Positions 36,695-49,079 of a stretch of DNA of 64,000 nucleotides are shown here, piece after piece (position 1 is the first letter of the stretch; every line of letters begins with the position of its first letter). The notes beneath the pieces are model-generated. The model made no database searches, was not told where the DNA came from, and was given only the letters and a program-made list of their open reading frames with translations. This DNA comes from Portulaca oleracea. Lineage: Eukaryota; Streptophyta; Magnoliopsida; Caryophyllales; Portulacaceae. The DNA lies in NCBI GenBank assembly GCA_029582165.1, contig CM055876.1, positions 27,845,317 through 27,909,316 on the forward strand. Reading direction: 5' to 3'. The translations under genes were made by a program, and so were the position numbers.

Positions 36695-37491
36695 ATTTAA
36701 CATGATATATTTAAAAATACCATAATATAACTATATTCATATGAAAGTAGTTTTATATGACAAATCTAATGATGTTGATTTTATAAACTATTTAATATAT
36801 TAATATATTAAATAGCTAGCTAGTTAAAGTTTACAAAATATAACTTCATGTACTCAATAGCTACAAATATTAAGGAAATATGAAGTGATTTTTATTAAAT
36901 TTAATGTAAACCAACCCTATGCTATAACAATATTTTCGATGTTTTTCAAAAAAAAAAAATTCGATGACAATTTCTAGTGCTTAGTTATTTATATAAATTA
37001 AGGATATTTGGGTAGTAACTAGTAATATACTGTATTTGATACTGTTAGAATAATAATACACAATATAAATTTTTTGTACAATAATATATTATACTTTTAG
37101 GATGGGTTGTGATACAAACTGTATGAGATTATTTTAGACAATTATGTATCAAAATTCATCCTGAAATTGCACTGAAAATCAAGTATTACAAAGTACAGAA
37201 TATTGTCATATAAGAAAATTAATTGATACATTATTGTCCAAAGCCTCCAAGTTATAATATGTTAGCATCCAAAAATTTACATAAGAAAATTTGAAAGGGA
37301 AAAATCATTTTCCTTGAAAAATCATTTTCAATAAAAAAAGATTTTTTAAAAATTATTTTCTTTCCAACCAGAACAAACTCCATCCTTATTTAACCACGTT
37401 GTCATTGTGGACATACTAGAGTTCTTGCTTCAATAAATGGATTTAAAGAAGATCAAATTTATTAGCCTCGACAAAAAAAATATGGTTCAGA
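36695..37491. other. AT-rich intergenic with a fragment of a Mutator-type MITE
   Basis: At about 37225-37275 the phrases cattattgtccaaagcctcc and tgttagcatccaaaaattt match the right end of the 11878-12432 MITE. The rest shows no feature. Confidence 0.5.
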
Positions 37492-37896
37492 TAGGGGTGG
37501 CAATTACAAGTCAGGTTGGGCCGGGTCAGGGTCGACCAATTACTCATGTAGGGTTGGGTCGGGTCAAGGTCGACCCTTCAATAATGAGTCGGCTTAGTTT
37601 TTTAGTAAAAATGGGCTGACCCGTTTGACCCTAAAGTTAAAATTAAATGTATTTATATGCTAATTATTATTCAATGTGGAGTATGATAATATATTTAAAT
37701 AAGATTAACATTTAAAATAATAGGAAAAATTATTTATTTTGAGTTATCGTAGGCCGACCCGATCCAGTCGATTCGTCGATTCTTTAGCATTGTGAAATGG
37801 GCCGGCTTATTAATGACCCGACCCTTTGACAATCCTTATTTTTTTAGAGCCCGACCCTCTTGACTCTATGGAGCCCCGGTCCATTGTCCACCCATA
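37492..37896. mobile_element. Possible hAT-like MITE with GGGTGGC/GCCCACC-type ends
   Basis: The left side begins taggggtggcaattac and the right ends cattgtccacccata, giving an imperfect inverted terminus. The interior is rich in ggtcgggtc/gacccgacc words. No target duplication is clear. Confidence 0.5.
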
Positions 37897-38573
37897 GGTC
37901 CAAATAAATTCGAGTCGGACAAATTTGGTCGATGTCAAAACTCGGACGAGAAATTAATGTTCGGACTCAGTTTAATTTCAGGTCAGATAATTTGGACGAA
38001 ATTAAATTTGGATCGAAATTAGGTGTGGACAATAAAAAAAGAGAAAGTTTAATTTATGTTCGAATATTCGCTCAATATCAAAATTCAGATGAAAAATCTG
38101 TCTAGAGCCGGGTTTTTCCTGTTTGCACATTTCAAATATTCCAGATTGGATAAAATTTTGGACAAAATTTTACCAGCTCTACGATTGATGATTCATGTTC
38201 ATATGAGCAAGTGACCATCGACATATCCAACATTTTGCTCCCAGGAGTATGCAGAAACATGATTTTGACAAGTAAATATTTTAGAAGCTATCATACAATT
38301 GTATTTATACCACACAATGGCTAACACCTTAATCTGGAGACTGAACAAGGTCTTATTTTTATGCAATCGGTATTCCAAACAAAAGGATTCTGTTCTGTGT
38401 GCATCAAGGTCATTGCAAAACATGCTGTAAGACACCATAAGTTACAAACAAGCCCAAAGAGGCCAGCCTAGCAAGCGAATTGCCATTTCACCCATATCTT
38501 CTCAAGATCCACCCCAAAATTAATGAACCAAAAAACGAACAACCCTCTAACTAATCAATGTGAAATCCGAGAC

Positions 38574-40827
38574 CTATAACGCTATTTCCGAGAACTCGGG
38601 CAATTCACTGGACGTTCTAGACAACAGATTCCGCCAGAAAAAATCCATTTCGTCACCGTTAAACTTGGACTCGAAATCGAGCATGAAATGGTCTGATGAA
38701 ATGCTGGGATCGTAGCCGGTAGACACGGCGGTATCTTCGATGGACAAAACATCCATCCAGAAATCGTCGTTAATCTCAGGCAAATCTCCGAAACACCCAC
38801 CTACGATATCCTTGCTGCTTCTGTTGTCATTTTCACTCGTAGTAGTACTACTCGTACTCGTTGTCAATGTCGACATTTCACTCGTACTAACGCAAGGCTC
38901 GTTCTTCACTTTGCAACGAGCCGGCCCTTCGTAATTATTGCCCTTACTGTTATTATTATTATCGTTATTGCCCTTGTCGTTTTGGGAATTCTCAGAGTCC
39001 ATGCAATTCACGTGCTCCACATCCATATCAGGCTCTGATTTCAGTGGGGCACCACTCTTTTTGGACACCTTGGGTTTCCGTGTCCGCTTTCTAGCGGGTT
39101 CGGACTTGTCCGGATCCTGGTCCGGATTTGGGAGGCGCTTCTTCAGATGGGTATGCCACACGTTTTTGATCTCGTTGTCGGTCCGACCCGGCAGCTTGGC
39201 CGCTATGGCTGACCACCTGGATTTCCAAAAGATTTAGGGCAGCTCGTTAGAATCATTGCTACTGTAACCTTTTTAATTAAATTATTTGACTATTTGAAAC
39301 AATTTGCAATATTTATTTATAAATTTGTAATAATAATGTGATTTGAGGAATTAATAATGGGAATATATAGGGGTGAGAGATGATCAGGAATCTCTTCATG
39401 TTTTTGCAGCCCACATGATTTTACTAATTGTGTACACGACAAAAATTGGGCCACCCCCACTTCACTGCTTCGTGAATCATTATCATTTTCGACTTAAAAT
39501 ATTTGTACTCTTTTTGAATAATTCAACGGTACTAGCTAGCCTACTTGTTTCCTTTCGCTCTTATTATTATTTTTGTCTCCATTAATGTAAAATTCATAAT
39601 CTTCCTTCTATTTCAGTTTTTGAAAGGCGTTAGAAAACGAGTGACAAGAACATGAGTACAGTCATTACTCCGTTCTGTATTAAATGTTTTCTTTGAAAAT
39701 TATATATTTTTCAATATATACAATAATTTGTTATATAAAATTATCATTATTAAATTCGTAATGAAAAATATTATATAAAAAATATAATATTATAATTATT
39801 AATAAAATATTAGATAAAAATAACCCATTAAAAAGTGACTAGTCAATTCAGTGATAATTGTTTTGAATGGAGGGAGTAATTCAAGATTAGACAAGCTTAC
39901 AAATGAAATGCTAATAAAAAGCAGGCATAGAATCTACTAGCTGGAAACGCGTTAATTTGGAATTGGGGTATGGAAATTGAATTTTCAGTATTATTATTTG
40001 GAAATTGAAGTTTGAAAGTACTTTTCCAAGAAGCCCAGAAATCTAGACAGATGGGGAATGGAATTTTGACGTAGACTTCGATTGCATTGACTAGTTGACG
40101 CACAATAAGATTGACAAAGGAGTACTACTAATGGTCTACTTGTGTTTGATTCTCATATTATCCATTAGTTGCGTGCTAATTTCACTAAAATGACTTTCCA
40201 AGTAATTAGTATGAATTTTGTGAGTGAAAATGAAGAAAAACTATGCAAAAAATGTTCTACCCCTGCTGCACCGACAGTATAATAGACCCCAAAAAAAGGG
40301 CTTCGTAATTGCAGAAAATTGTTCTGGGCTTGAGATACTTTTTCAAATTTGTTTAATCAATGATTCTTCATTTTTTAACTGCTACGAAAAGGAAACAGTG
40401 AAAAAAAAAAAAGGCAGAGAAAACATGAACAAAAAGCTAACGGAATTACCTGTTCCCAAGCATTTCATGCAACTTGATGATAGTATCTTCTTCTTCAGGA
40501 GTAAAATTTCCTCTTTTTATGTCAGGCCTCAAGTAATTTATCCATCGAAGCCTGCAACTCTTCCCACACCTCAACAATCCTGAAAATCAAAATCAAAATC
40601 AAAATTTAACCAAAACCCATTTCAATTCATCTTTTTCTGAAGAAACCCAGATGAATTTATTCCAAAAATTTCAAAAAATTAAACAAGAAATTACCAGCTA
40701 ATTTGGGGAGAGCTCTCCAATTGCTATGGCCATGGAGGCGAATGTAATCAACAAGAATTTGATCTTCTTCAGGAGTCCATGGACCTTTCTTCAACCCCAT
40801 CTTCTCACAACATGGAGCTCTTCCCAT
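38574..40827 (-). CDS. R2R3-MYB transcription factor, subgroup 2 (MYB13/14/15-like)
   Basis: Three exons on the minus strand: 40827-40695 (133 nt), 40579-40450 (130 nt) and 39216-38574 (643 nt), 301 residues. The exon sizes are the classic R2R3-MYB pattern. Seen: the start [21 protein letters not shown]2 through [20 protein letters not shown], and R3 with [20 protein letters not shown] and [21 protein letters not shown] serine- and asparagine-rich linker follows, then [10 protein letters not shown] at about residues 236-245, matching the subgroup-2 signature. Known: this subgroup includes stress-linked factors regulating cold response, lignin and phytoalexin genes. It is a nuclear DNA-binding protein. 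The frame is intact. Intron 2 (1.2 kb) holds a Stowaway MITE. Confidence 0.95.
39665..39878. mobile_element. Stowaway-like MITE in MYB intron 2
   Basis: Ends tactccgttctgtatt and (reverse complement) tactccctccattcaaa with TA borders. The interior phrase taaattcgtaatgaaaaata is shared with the other copies here. It sits wholly within the intron, about 450 bp from the exon 3 acceptor. Confidence 0.75.
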
Positions 40828-40964
40828 TTTCTCTCTCTTCTTCTTCCTCTGCTTTCTCTCTCTTCCCCTGTTTTGCTCTGTGATCTGGAAAACAGAGTAG
40901 TGAAAACAAAAAGGGTTTTGCTTTTTGAGAGAGAATATGTCTTTGTTCAATATTTAGGGATGTG

Positions 40965-40980
40965 TATATATACTCTGAGG
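40965..40980 (-). promoter_or_regulatory. Candidate TATA region of the MYB gene
   Basis: The minus strand reads agtatatatacacat about 145 bp upstream of the MYB ATG, followed by an A/G- and C/T-rich leader. A second TATA-rich tract lies at 40991-41001. Either could serve; the assignment is tentative. Confidence 0.4.
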
Positions 40981-41019
40981 GATGAGGTTGTATATATATA
41001 TTTATTTGCACTAAGATAA

Positions 41020-42166
41020 ATGACCCCACACCCCACCCAAGAAATAAAGAAATGTTTATTATATTTACTAATTAGTCTCTGCATTATACAGTCCAAGTTC
41101 ACTTTGTTGGAACTTAATCATGTGATTATATCTTTATACTTTTCCTTTTTTATTTTATTTCTCTGTTATATTTTTTTGGAGCTATGTTGATATTTGGAGA
41201 TGCTCTGATTATTAAAATGGCTCATATGGGATGATCTTTGAATAATTAAATATAAAATAAAGTTATTTTGAGATGTGAACTTGATCATCTTAATGAAATC
41301 TCTTTATACAATGTCGAAAATTATTTAACTATACTGTTATACTTTAGACCATTATTATGATTGTCAAGTCCAATGCGTTATTTAAATAGGTAATTTGGAT
41401 GAAATAATCTTGAAAAATCCAAGATAAAGATTTGTTTTTCAAATGTCAATTTCATATGAATAAAATTCTGTTCATATGCAATATTGAAAATTATTTATGT
41501 ATACTATGAATACTTTTATTATTTGAATTTGGCAAGATTCAGACTCAATGTATGTCATTGCAAAGATTATCATATCATATCTTTTTAAGAAATTAATTCA
41601 CTTAAATTGTAATCATTGTAAGCAAATTCATTTAATATTTATCTTAATAGTTCCTCAAGAGTTTATTCAAAATGCGAACAAATTCTTGCTTGATTTTCTT
41701 CTTTGATAATGTATTCATTGCATGCATCGTACTTTCCTCCTTTTCTTTCCGCATCTTGCCTATGTTGTGTAGCATGGAGTCTAAAGTTGTGTCTGATAAT
41801 AACATTACGATATATGACAACCACCACAACGAAAATAATGTTTATCAAAATATATGTTAACTTTTATCTTTGTTACTCATTTTTTTATTTAGTGCCAACA
41901 TTATAAAATATATTTTCTTAATTAAAAAAATTTACGAATTTTTTTAAAATTTGAATACCTTAATTCTAAGTTTTTGCCTAGTAAACAAGCATATTTTGAA
42001 AAATATTTATTTTAAATTTTTTAAAATAAACTAAAATTTAAAAAAATATATTTTACAATTTATATTAAATAGAAAAGCTAATCATCAAGATAAAACTTGA
42101 CATATGTACGAGTAAGATTTATTTTATTTACAGTGGTTGTCATGGTTGACAACCACTATACGATAT
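41020..42166. other. AT-rich intergenic upstream of the MYB gene
   Basis: No gene is supported. A small palindrome gtggttgtcatggttgacaa(ccac) lies at 42133-42156, and a related tatgacaaccacc at 41812-41825 faces it. They may be remnants of one inverted-repeat element. Confidence 0.4.
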
Positions 42167-42425
42167 ATTGCCTCCGCTCCATATTAAAATTGTCTTTGAA
42201 AATTGTACAGATAAATTTAAAAATTTTTGACCATAAATTTCTCAATAAATACAATAAGTTGCTATATAAAATTATCATCATTAGATTCGTAACAAAAAAT
42301 ACTATCATAAAAGTATAATATTGCAATTGTTAATAATATATTGTGTAAGAAATTATCAATCAAAAAGTGATACTAGAGACCGTGAAAGTTAAAATAATGA
42401 CAATTAATATGGAACAGAGGGAGTA
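42167..42425. mobile_element. Stowaway-like MITE
   Basis: The ends cctccgctccatattaaaat and (reverse complement) ctccctctgttccatattaa are inverted. The interior phrase tagattcgtaacaaaaaata is shared with the other copies in this window. Confidence 0.8.
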
Positions 42426-42869
42426 ACGTTTAGTGTTTTGACGAAGTCATAGTTACAATCGGACAAATATTAATATTTGGTAAACTTGCGTATTAACATT
42501 TAGCATTTGAAATAATTTTTTTAAAACATTAATCAAGTTATGTTTAGAGTTCAAAATAACATTTCTTATTTTTTGGTCAAAAAATATCTTTATAAAACTT
42601 TTATTTTTAAAAATTATCTATATGCTTTTATGTCAATTTATACTAATAAGCTAATTCCACCGCTAATTTATTGAGCACAATCTCTTCAAATGCAATATAA
42701 ACATCTAAACACTAAAGTAGAATCGTTGTTTGCTGATTCAACAGCTACTCATTACCTAAACAATCACTATCCACTATTTATGTCGCTAATCTTTCCAACA
42801 GAACCTAACATACATATTGTAATAAACACCCATTATTTTCTTTAGCTAATCAGACTTCTTCACTTGAAG

Positions 42870-44115
42870 ATAGTAACGTGACTATTCAAAAATTCATTTG
42901 TAATAACGATTGGGATCAACAGAAGCTCAGACAAGTGCTTCCGGATTCTCTTGTCCAATTGGTTCTTAAGACCCCTATTCCTATTATTTGGGAAAATGAT
43001 GAACTTTGTTGGGGCCTAACTGGCAATGGCGAGTTTTCAACCAAGTATGCGACATGGCCTTGTCATGAGTTAGAGTGCGGGCCTAAATGGGAAGGATCTT
43101 GGATTTGGAAGTTTGATATCCAACCAAAGCTAAAAAAATTTCTATGGCTAATTTTTCATAACGGTCTTCCATTTAGAGGGAATTTAATGCGTAGGGGTAT
43201 CAACTTGGATCCCTCATGTCCGATTTGCCTCCAAGAGCTGGAGACTGATTGTTATTTCACTGTCATTTCACAAAAAAAGTGTGGGATATTGCAATATCCA
43301 ATAGATGGTTATCATCTGCTGTAATTTTCCCTACAGACAGTAATGGCAGCATTTTGCTACAAACTCTCAAAAATTATCTCCCCTCCAACGAGGCTTTGAG
43401 AGCCTTCTACCTCATCTGAAGCATCTGGAAGGAGCGTAATGATTGCGTTTTCAACAACTCCGTCTTCAACGCCACAAGGGTCATCATCCGAGCCAAGAGA
43501 AGTTTTGCAGAATGGCGAGCAAGAAACAGATTCTCTTACCAAGATCAACATCTTAATCAGCATCAACATTCTCGATCTCAAGTGTTGCGCCGTCAAAATA
43601 TTGTTCGTGAAGGGTGGAAACAGCCACGCTACGGTTGGGTGAAGTTGAACTTTGATGGCTCCCTAAACCATCAAGGCTCAGCAGTAGGTTTCGTCGTTCG
43701 TGATCACCTTGGCCGTCTTCAAAAAGTTGGTGCTATGCCAGTTAATTCACACTCCACATTGTGGACAGAAGCCTTGGCTCTCAGTTTTGGTCTTCAACAA
43801 GCTATTTTGGAAGGTTTCTCAAGAATTTAGATTGAAGGTGATAGTCTTATTCTCATCCAGGCTATCCAAGGGACCACCCACACACCTTGGCATATTGATA
43901 TGATTGTTAGAGATATCAAACACTTAATCAGGCAATTGGAAGATTCTACTATTTGTTACATCTTTCGAGAAACAAACTCAGCGGCAAATTGGATGGCTAG
44001 TCTTGGTCATTCTTTAAACACTGTCGGTCTTTGGATTTGTAGCCCTTCGGCGGCCTTTTCTTTTATTATTCGTGCAAATAACTTAGGGAGATGCCTTGAT
44101 AGAAGGGTCCCCTAA
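42870..44115 (+). pseudogene. LINE ORF2 3' end: zf-RVT and RNase H; broken
   Basis: Seen: 42878-43324 carries the RT-associated zinc-binding region (WKFDIQPKLKKFLWLIFHN, then CPICLQELETD). Near 43600-44115 there is an RNase H domain with VKLNFDGSLN, WTEALALSFG and IEGDSLI, then RETNSAANWMASLG. The frame between the two parts is shifted. A TAG at 43828-43830 interrupts the RNase H just before IEGDS. The RT core upstream is missing, so this is a 5'-truncated insertion. It differs from the LINE at 1-2135 and is a separate family member. Confidence 0.87.
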
Positions 44116-44627
44116 GTTCTTGATGTTTCTTGTTTACCCGAGTTAAAAAAACAATATTGTAATAAAGATGAAACTATCTCAAATATCTTCAACGAAATTG
44201 GAATATTATATACATCAAAGAACCATATTAATAGTTTATATTTTGTACAATAGAATATACTCCTATTATTAATATTTATATTTTTGTAGGAAATCATTTG
44301 AAATCTATTTTGTTGGAGACATCTTTAAAAATTTATTTTGACCTTTTTTTCCCAAGCCTTTATCTTCATAGTTTATGTGTTGAATTTAAACAAAGTATTT
44401 TAAATAATATTCACTTGTAATTATATTACAGGCTAAACTCTATCAACATTATATATTTATAAAGTTGAAATTTTAGTAAAATGATTTTTTAAAGCAAATT
44501 ACTTATTAATGTTCACATATCATACAAGTTAATAGTCCGACTATTTAACGATTTTGATATATCCTAAATAAGTCAATTTGGCTTTCTTTTGTCTTGAATG
44601 ATTTAAAGTCAACTTAGCTTAAGTGAA

Positions 44628-44887
44628 TACTCCCGATGTTCCATATTAATAGTTATTTTATTGATTGTTATAGTCTCTGATATTATTTTTTATTGATGTT
44701 TTCTAACATAATATTTTATTAACAATGCAATATTATACTTTTAAGATAATATTTTTTTGTTACAAATCTAACGATACTAATTGTATATAATAAGTCATTT
44801 TATATATTGAGAAATTTATAATCAAAATTTCTGAAGTTTGACTACACAATTTCTAAAGACGACAATTAATATGAAAATGAGGGAGTA
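44628..44887. mobile_element. Stowaway-like MITE
   Basis: The ends tactcccgatgttccatatt and (reverse complement) tactccctcattttcatatt are inverted with TA borders. Confidence 0.75.
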
Positions 44888-45129
44888 CTCCTATAATGTA
44901 TCCTTTGTCTACATTAAAGTAATATTTACCATATCGATTTTTTAGTTATTGTACCTATTTTTACTTATCTTATTTATAATACTTAAAATATCTCACATAA
45001 TATATATCTCAAAAAGTTATATATTTGATAAGTGATGTGACTGACATGAATGATCTTATAGTCTTACTTAGACCTTGTTCTTCAAAGAAGTAAGTAAGAT
45101 GTAAGTAAAGTAAGGAATATAAGTTATGT

Positions 45130-45464
45130 TGTGTAACACTATGCTTGAGAGGAGGGTTGGGGGGGGAGGGGAGGGAGGGGGTTAGGAGAGGTTAAGGAGG
45201 GTACTTACTCCTCCTTACCCCTCCTTGGGAAGAGATTGAGAGAGGGTAAGGGAGAGTGAGAGGGGGTGAACTTTACCCTCTTTATCCCTCTTAACTCTTA
45301 TTTTCTTAACACCTCAATTTAGAGTAACACACATACAATAAAAAACGACCATATTACCCTTAACCCTAATTGAATCATAACACACGTACATTCATCTCTC
45401 TCTCCAACTCTCTCTCTCTCTCTCTCTCTCTCATCTCTCTTTCTCTCTCTTACACACACACACA

Positions 45465-45541
<77 letters not shown>

Positions 45542-45780
45542 TCTCTCTCTCGCATCTCTCTCTCTCTCTCTCTCTCGCATAGAAAGTAGACTGAGAGGGT
45601 AGAGAGAGAGAGAAAAAAAAAGAGGGTACAGAGAGAGTATATTGAGAGAAAGTGTTGTTTAGAGAATATGGAGAGAAGGGGGGATGAGGTAGAGAGAGAG
45701 AGAGAGGGGGGGGGGGAAGGGGTAGAGAGAGAGGAGAGAAGAGAGAGAGAGGGGGGGGGGGGAGGGGGAGGGTAGAAAGA
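45130..45780. repeat. Polypurine/polypyrimidine and CT/CA microsatellite block
   Basis: From left to right: G/A-rich sequence (gggggaggggagggaggg, 45165-45180), then (CT)n, (CA)n and (CT)n around 45397-45580, then (GA)n with long G runs to 45780. The composite CT-CA-CT core is about 190 bp. Long single-strand purine bias and G runs could form triplex or quadruplex structures. There is no gene. Confidence 0.9.
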
Positions 45781-46016
45781 GAATGAGTATTAGAGCAAAT
45801 GTATGGGTATTATATTGAATTACATATAATATGAAAGAGCAAATATGTCAATTAATATTTTACTCTTATGAACTCTCCAAATTATTCTCCCAAGCAGGGG
45901 TAAGTAGTTTACCTTATGAACCCTTTCATACTCTCACCCTCATTTAGTCCTATGAACCCCTACTCTCCATTTTAACTCTCCTCCCAAGCAGAGTATAAAT
46001 GTTGGTAGGTATGTAT

Positions 46017-47054
46017 GGTGTGTTTGGTTGAACATAAAATGATTTAAGAGAAAATGATTTTTCATGGAAAATAAGATTGTAATGTGAACTTTTTCTTAAT
46101 TTGATAGGAGCCAAACTTTTTGTTTATTTTAAAAAAATGATGATATATGTTGACATAGTGGTGATATATGTTACGAATGAAAATATTTGGAGTCAAAAAT
46201 TTATATTTGAGCTTTTTCTTCACTCCATCCTATCATATCATAAAATTTCTATTCAAATAGCTAAATTGAATTTTACTTTAAAGTTTCAGTTAGTTTTAGT
46301 GGCACAAAATATTAGTATATGTGACGATGTATGTTATCAGTTAAAAATATTTTAACCTCAAAATTCATATTTAATCTTTTTTAATCAATTCTATTATATT
46401 GTATAAATTTGTGAGCCAAATTGTTGAAGTTAAATTTTGCTCGTCAATTTCAGTCAGATTTAGCAGCAAAAATTGTCGACATAAGTAGTGATATATGTTA
46501 TAAATGAAAATGTTTGGAGCCTAAATTTATATTTAAGCTTTCTTTACACCATCTTATCATATTATAAACTTTCGATTCAAACAGTTAAATTTAAATTTTG
46601 CTTTTAAATTTTAGTTAGTCTTAGTGGTAAAAAAAATATTGGTATATGTGGCTATATACCAGATAAGCATATTTTAAGCTAAAAATTTATATTTGAGCTT
46701 TGTTTTAATCAATTCTATCGTACTACAAAATTTGGAGCTAAACTGTTAAAGTTAAATTTTGCTCTTAAATTTTAATTAGCTTTAGCAGTGAAAAATGTTA
46801 ACAACAGTCACCATATATATGTTGCAAAATTTTAAAAAATGGAATTTAAAATTATTCATACCTTTATTGTCAACTCTATCGCATTATAACTTTTCTTTGG
46901 AAAATTGATTGAACAATCTATGGTGTAAAATATTTTTCTTACACTGACAAAAGACCCAGTCAATTTCCTTCCTTTCGAGAAAAATAATTTCATTTACTAA
47001 GCTTTTTTTGTACCAAACACTAGAAATTCGGAAAACCTCTCTACTAAACACACC
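46017..47054. mobile_element. TIR element of ~1.04 kb with internal tandem repeats
   Basis: The left end ggtgtgtttggttgaac and the right end (reverse complement ggtgtgtttagtagaga) are imperfect inverted termini. Inner phrases aatgatttttcatgg and the right arm's aaataatttcat are also loosely paired. The middle is filled by a five-unit tandem array. Flanks tgtat and tgtag may be a worn duplication. The class is not determined. Confidence 0.55.
46130..46870. repeat. Tandem array with alternating ~165-bp half units (AB dimer ~328 bp)
   Basis: Type A units contain gtgatatatgttacgaatga (46161) and gtgatatatgttataaatga (about 46488). Type B units contain gtatatgtgacgatgtatg (about 46314) and gtatatgtggctatatacc (about 46643). 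A fifth unit starts near 46800. Every unit shares taaattttgctcttaaatt and tttagcagt/tttagtggt phrases. The spacing A-A and B-B is about 328, and A-B about 155-170. Confidence 0.8.
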
Positions 47055-47119
47055 TGTAGTGTAAGTAAGGTAGTATGGGTAAGATAAATCATATCAGTCG
47101 CATTACTTATTATAGATAA

Positions 47120-47166
<47 letters not shown>

Positions 47167-47480
47167 AAATTTTAAATATATATATATATATACATAATAT
47201 ATTTTAGTTAGTATAAGTATTGTAAGGAAAAATATAAGGTAAGTAAATGTAGATAAGGTAAATAATTTATTACTTACCTCTCTAAAAAATGAGATCTCAC
47301 ACTACCTTATTATTATAAAATATATATATATATATATATATATAAATTTATACATTTAAGTGATGTCACGGATGCGACTTAACTTATACAACATTACCTT
47401 ACTATCAATACTTACACAACCTTATTTATCTTCCTTCCTTCCTTACTTCTTACTTACTCCTTTAAAGAAGATGGTCTCCC
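47054..47480. mobile_element. Probable MITE with TA-repeat interior
   Basis: The left phrase tgtaagtaaggtagtatggg faces the right phrase ttaccttactatcaatactt and ccttacttcttacttac. (TA)n tracts lie at 47126-47163, 47178-47191 and 47322-47343. The boundaries are uncertain. Confidence 0.45.
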
Positions 47481-47514
47481 CCTTTAAAAACATGATCTCC
47501 CCTATTCCATATTA

Positions 47515-47762
47515 AGGCCCAGTCAAATTCATGGGCAAAAAACAGTTGGGTAAAAGTTAAATTTTGGTAACTTTCAGTAATTTTTGGTAACTTTTGGTAA
47601 ATTCTGGTAACTTCTTGCAAATTGATGTCAATATATCAAAATTAATTTTTTTTGGTTTTTTTAAGTTAGGTAATTTTTGGTAAGTTTGGGTAAATAAGTA
47701 CATTTAGGTAAAAACTGGTAAATTTGGCTAAGTTAGACTTACCCATGAATTTGATAGTGCCT
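47515..47762. mobile_element. Short TIR element in the Stowaway
   Basis: The ends aggcccagtcaaattcatgg and (reverse complement) aggcactatcaaattcatgg are clearly inverted. The interior repeats ggtaactttt/ggtaaattc words. No perfect target duplication is seen. It is probably hAT-like, but that is inference. Confidence 0.7.
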
Positions 47763-47933
47763 AATTGTTAGTTTGTTACATTAATCTACGTATACTGTCA
47801 TTAGATTTGTAATGAAAAATTATTATAAAAGTATAATATTGTAATTTTTTGATAAAATATTTTGTAAGAAATTTATGGTCGAAGAGTGACATTAAAGATT
47901 ATATATTATATGATAATTGATAATTTAATATAA

Positions 47934-48691
47934 GGGATTTTCTAAAGTGTGCCCTAAGGGCATATTTTAGTATGCATTAAATAGTTCACTAAATTTAATT
48001 ATTTTATGGGGAAGAGTATATTTAATTAATGATACATGTTTTTTTTGGTAGTAGTAGTTTGATAACTCACTCTCTCCATATTACAATTAATCAAAGATAA
48101 TCTTAATTTATAGTACCTTTTCATTTTGCTAATTCAAGAGAAAAAAAATAATCACATTACAGCTAATCTTATTTTATAGACGAACTAAAGTTAAATGAAA
48201 ATAATTAACAAATATAGTACCTTTTCGTTTAAATAATCACATGTAAATTTATAATCACTCTCTCCATAAAAAAATATTTTAGATAAATATTATAATAACA
48301 TGTAAATTTTCATTTGCCTAGAAAATACATATCAAAATAGCTAATCTTAATTTATGTATCTTGTGATTAGAAGATAATAATTTTGCTAATTCAAGAGAAA
48401 AAAAATTAACAAATATAGTACCTCTTCATTTAAATCAGAAAAAAAAGATAATTCATATTGATACAGACAAAATATGACTTATAATAACATTATAGCTGCA
48501 TTAGAATATGCACCAACACAAACATATCATTAACATTAATTATAATTGGAATATGGAGAGAGTGAGCTATCAAACTACCCAAAAAACATGCATTATTAAT
48601 TAAATATACTCTTCCCCATAAAATAATTAAGTTTATTGGACTATTTAATGTATACTAAAATATGCCCTTAGGGCACACTTTAGAAAATCCC
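47934..48691. mobile_element. Mutator-type MITE, 758 bp, with perfect 9-bp target duplication
   Basis: Seen: the ends gggattttctaaagtgtgcc and its exact reverse complement, with inverted arms of about 180-200 bp (ccctaagggcatattttagt, then ttattttatggggaagagt). The element is flanked by ttaatataa at 47925-47933 and 48692-48700. Both the arm length and the 9-bp duplication fit Mutator-like elements. The interior has no transposase frame. Confidence 0.9.
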
Positions 48692-49079
48692 TTAATATAA
48701 AATGGAAGGAGTAATAAAACAATGGAAAATAAAACATAAGAGAAAAATAAAAAGGGCATATTCCAGCAGGGTGTTGGAATTTTCGTGGAAGTGGTGCGGG
48801 ACCTTTATTCAAGTGTCTCTATGCGCTCGTGTGGCACTAACTCATTTACATGAACTTGGAGCTACGGGGAAGGAAGGCTCGTACCTTGTGACTTTTCCTT
48901 TTCCTTTTTCAAAATTGAAGGTTGAAGCTTAATTATGTGGCTGACTTGTTGGGCTTCTGTGTTTGACCAGTAAATTTTATAGATTAATTTTGTTCATGCG
49001 GTTGGACAAAGTTTTGGTTTTTGGAGTAAGAGAGCAAGTGCGGTTGGACAAAGTTAGAGTAGGTAAAATTTAGGTAAAA

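Larger units (their letters stand above)
47496..48713. mobile_element. Stowaway-like MITE split by two insertions
   Basis: Left piece ctcccctattccatatta, middle piece 47763-47933 with tagatttgtaatgaaaaatt, and right end aatataaaatggaaggagta. The family interior identifies the host element, which is broken by elements at 47515-47762 and 47934-48691. Confidence 0.7.

Noticed and set aside
45319..45582. Cys/Val/Arg/Glu-repeat frames on both strands
   Set aside because: They are simple translations of (CT)n and (CA)n repeats.
48753..48932. GC-richer open frame of 60-76 codons starting near 48702
   Set aside because: It has no recognisable motif and crosses the boundary of a Stowaway element; I cannot support it as a gene. 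A repeat fragment is equally likely.
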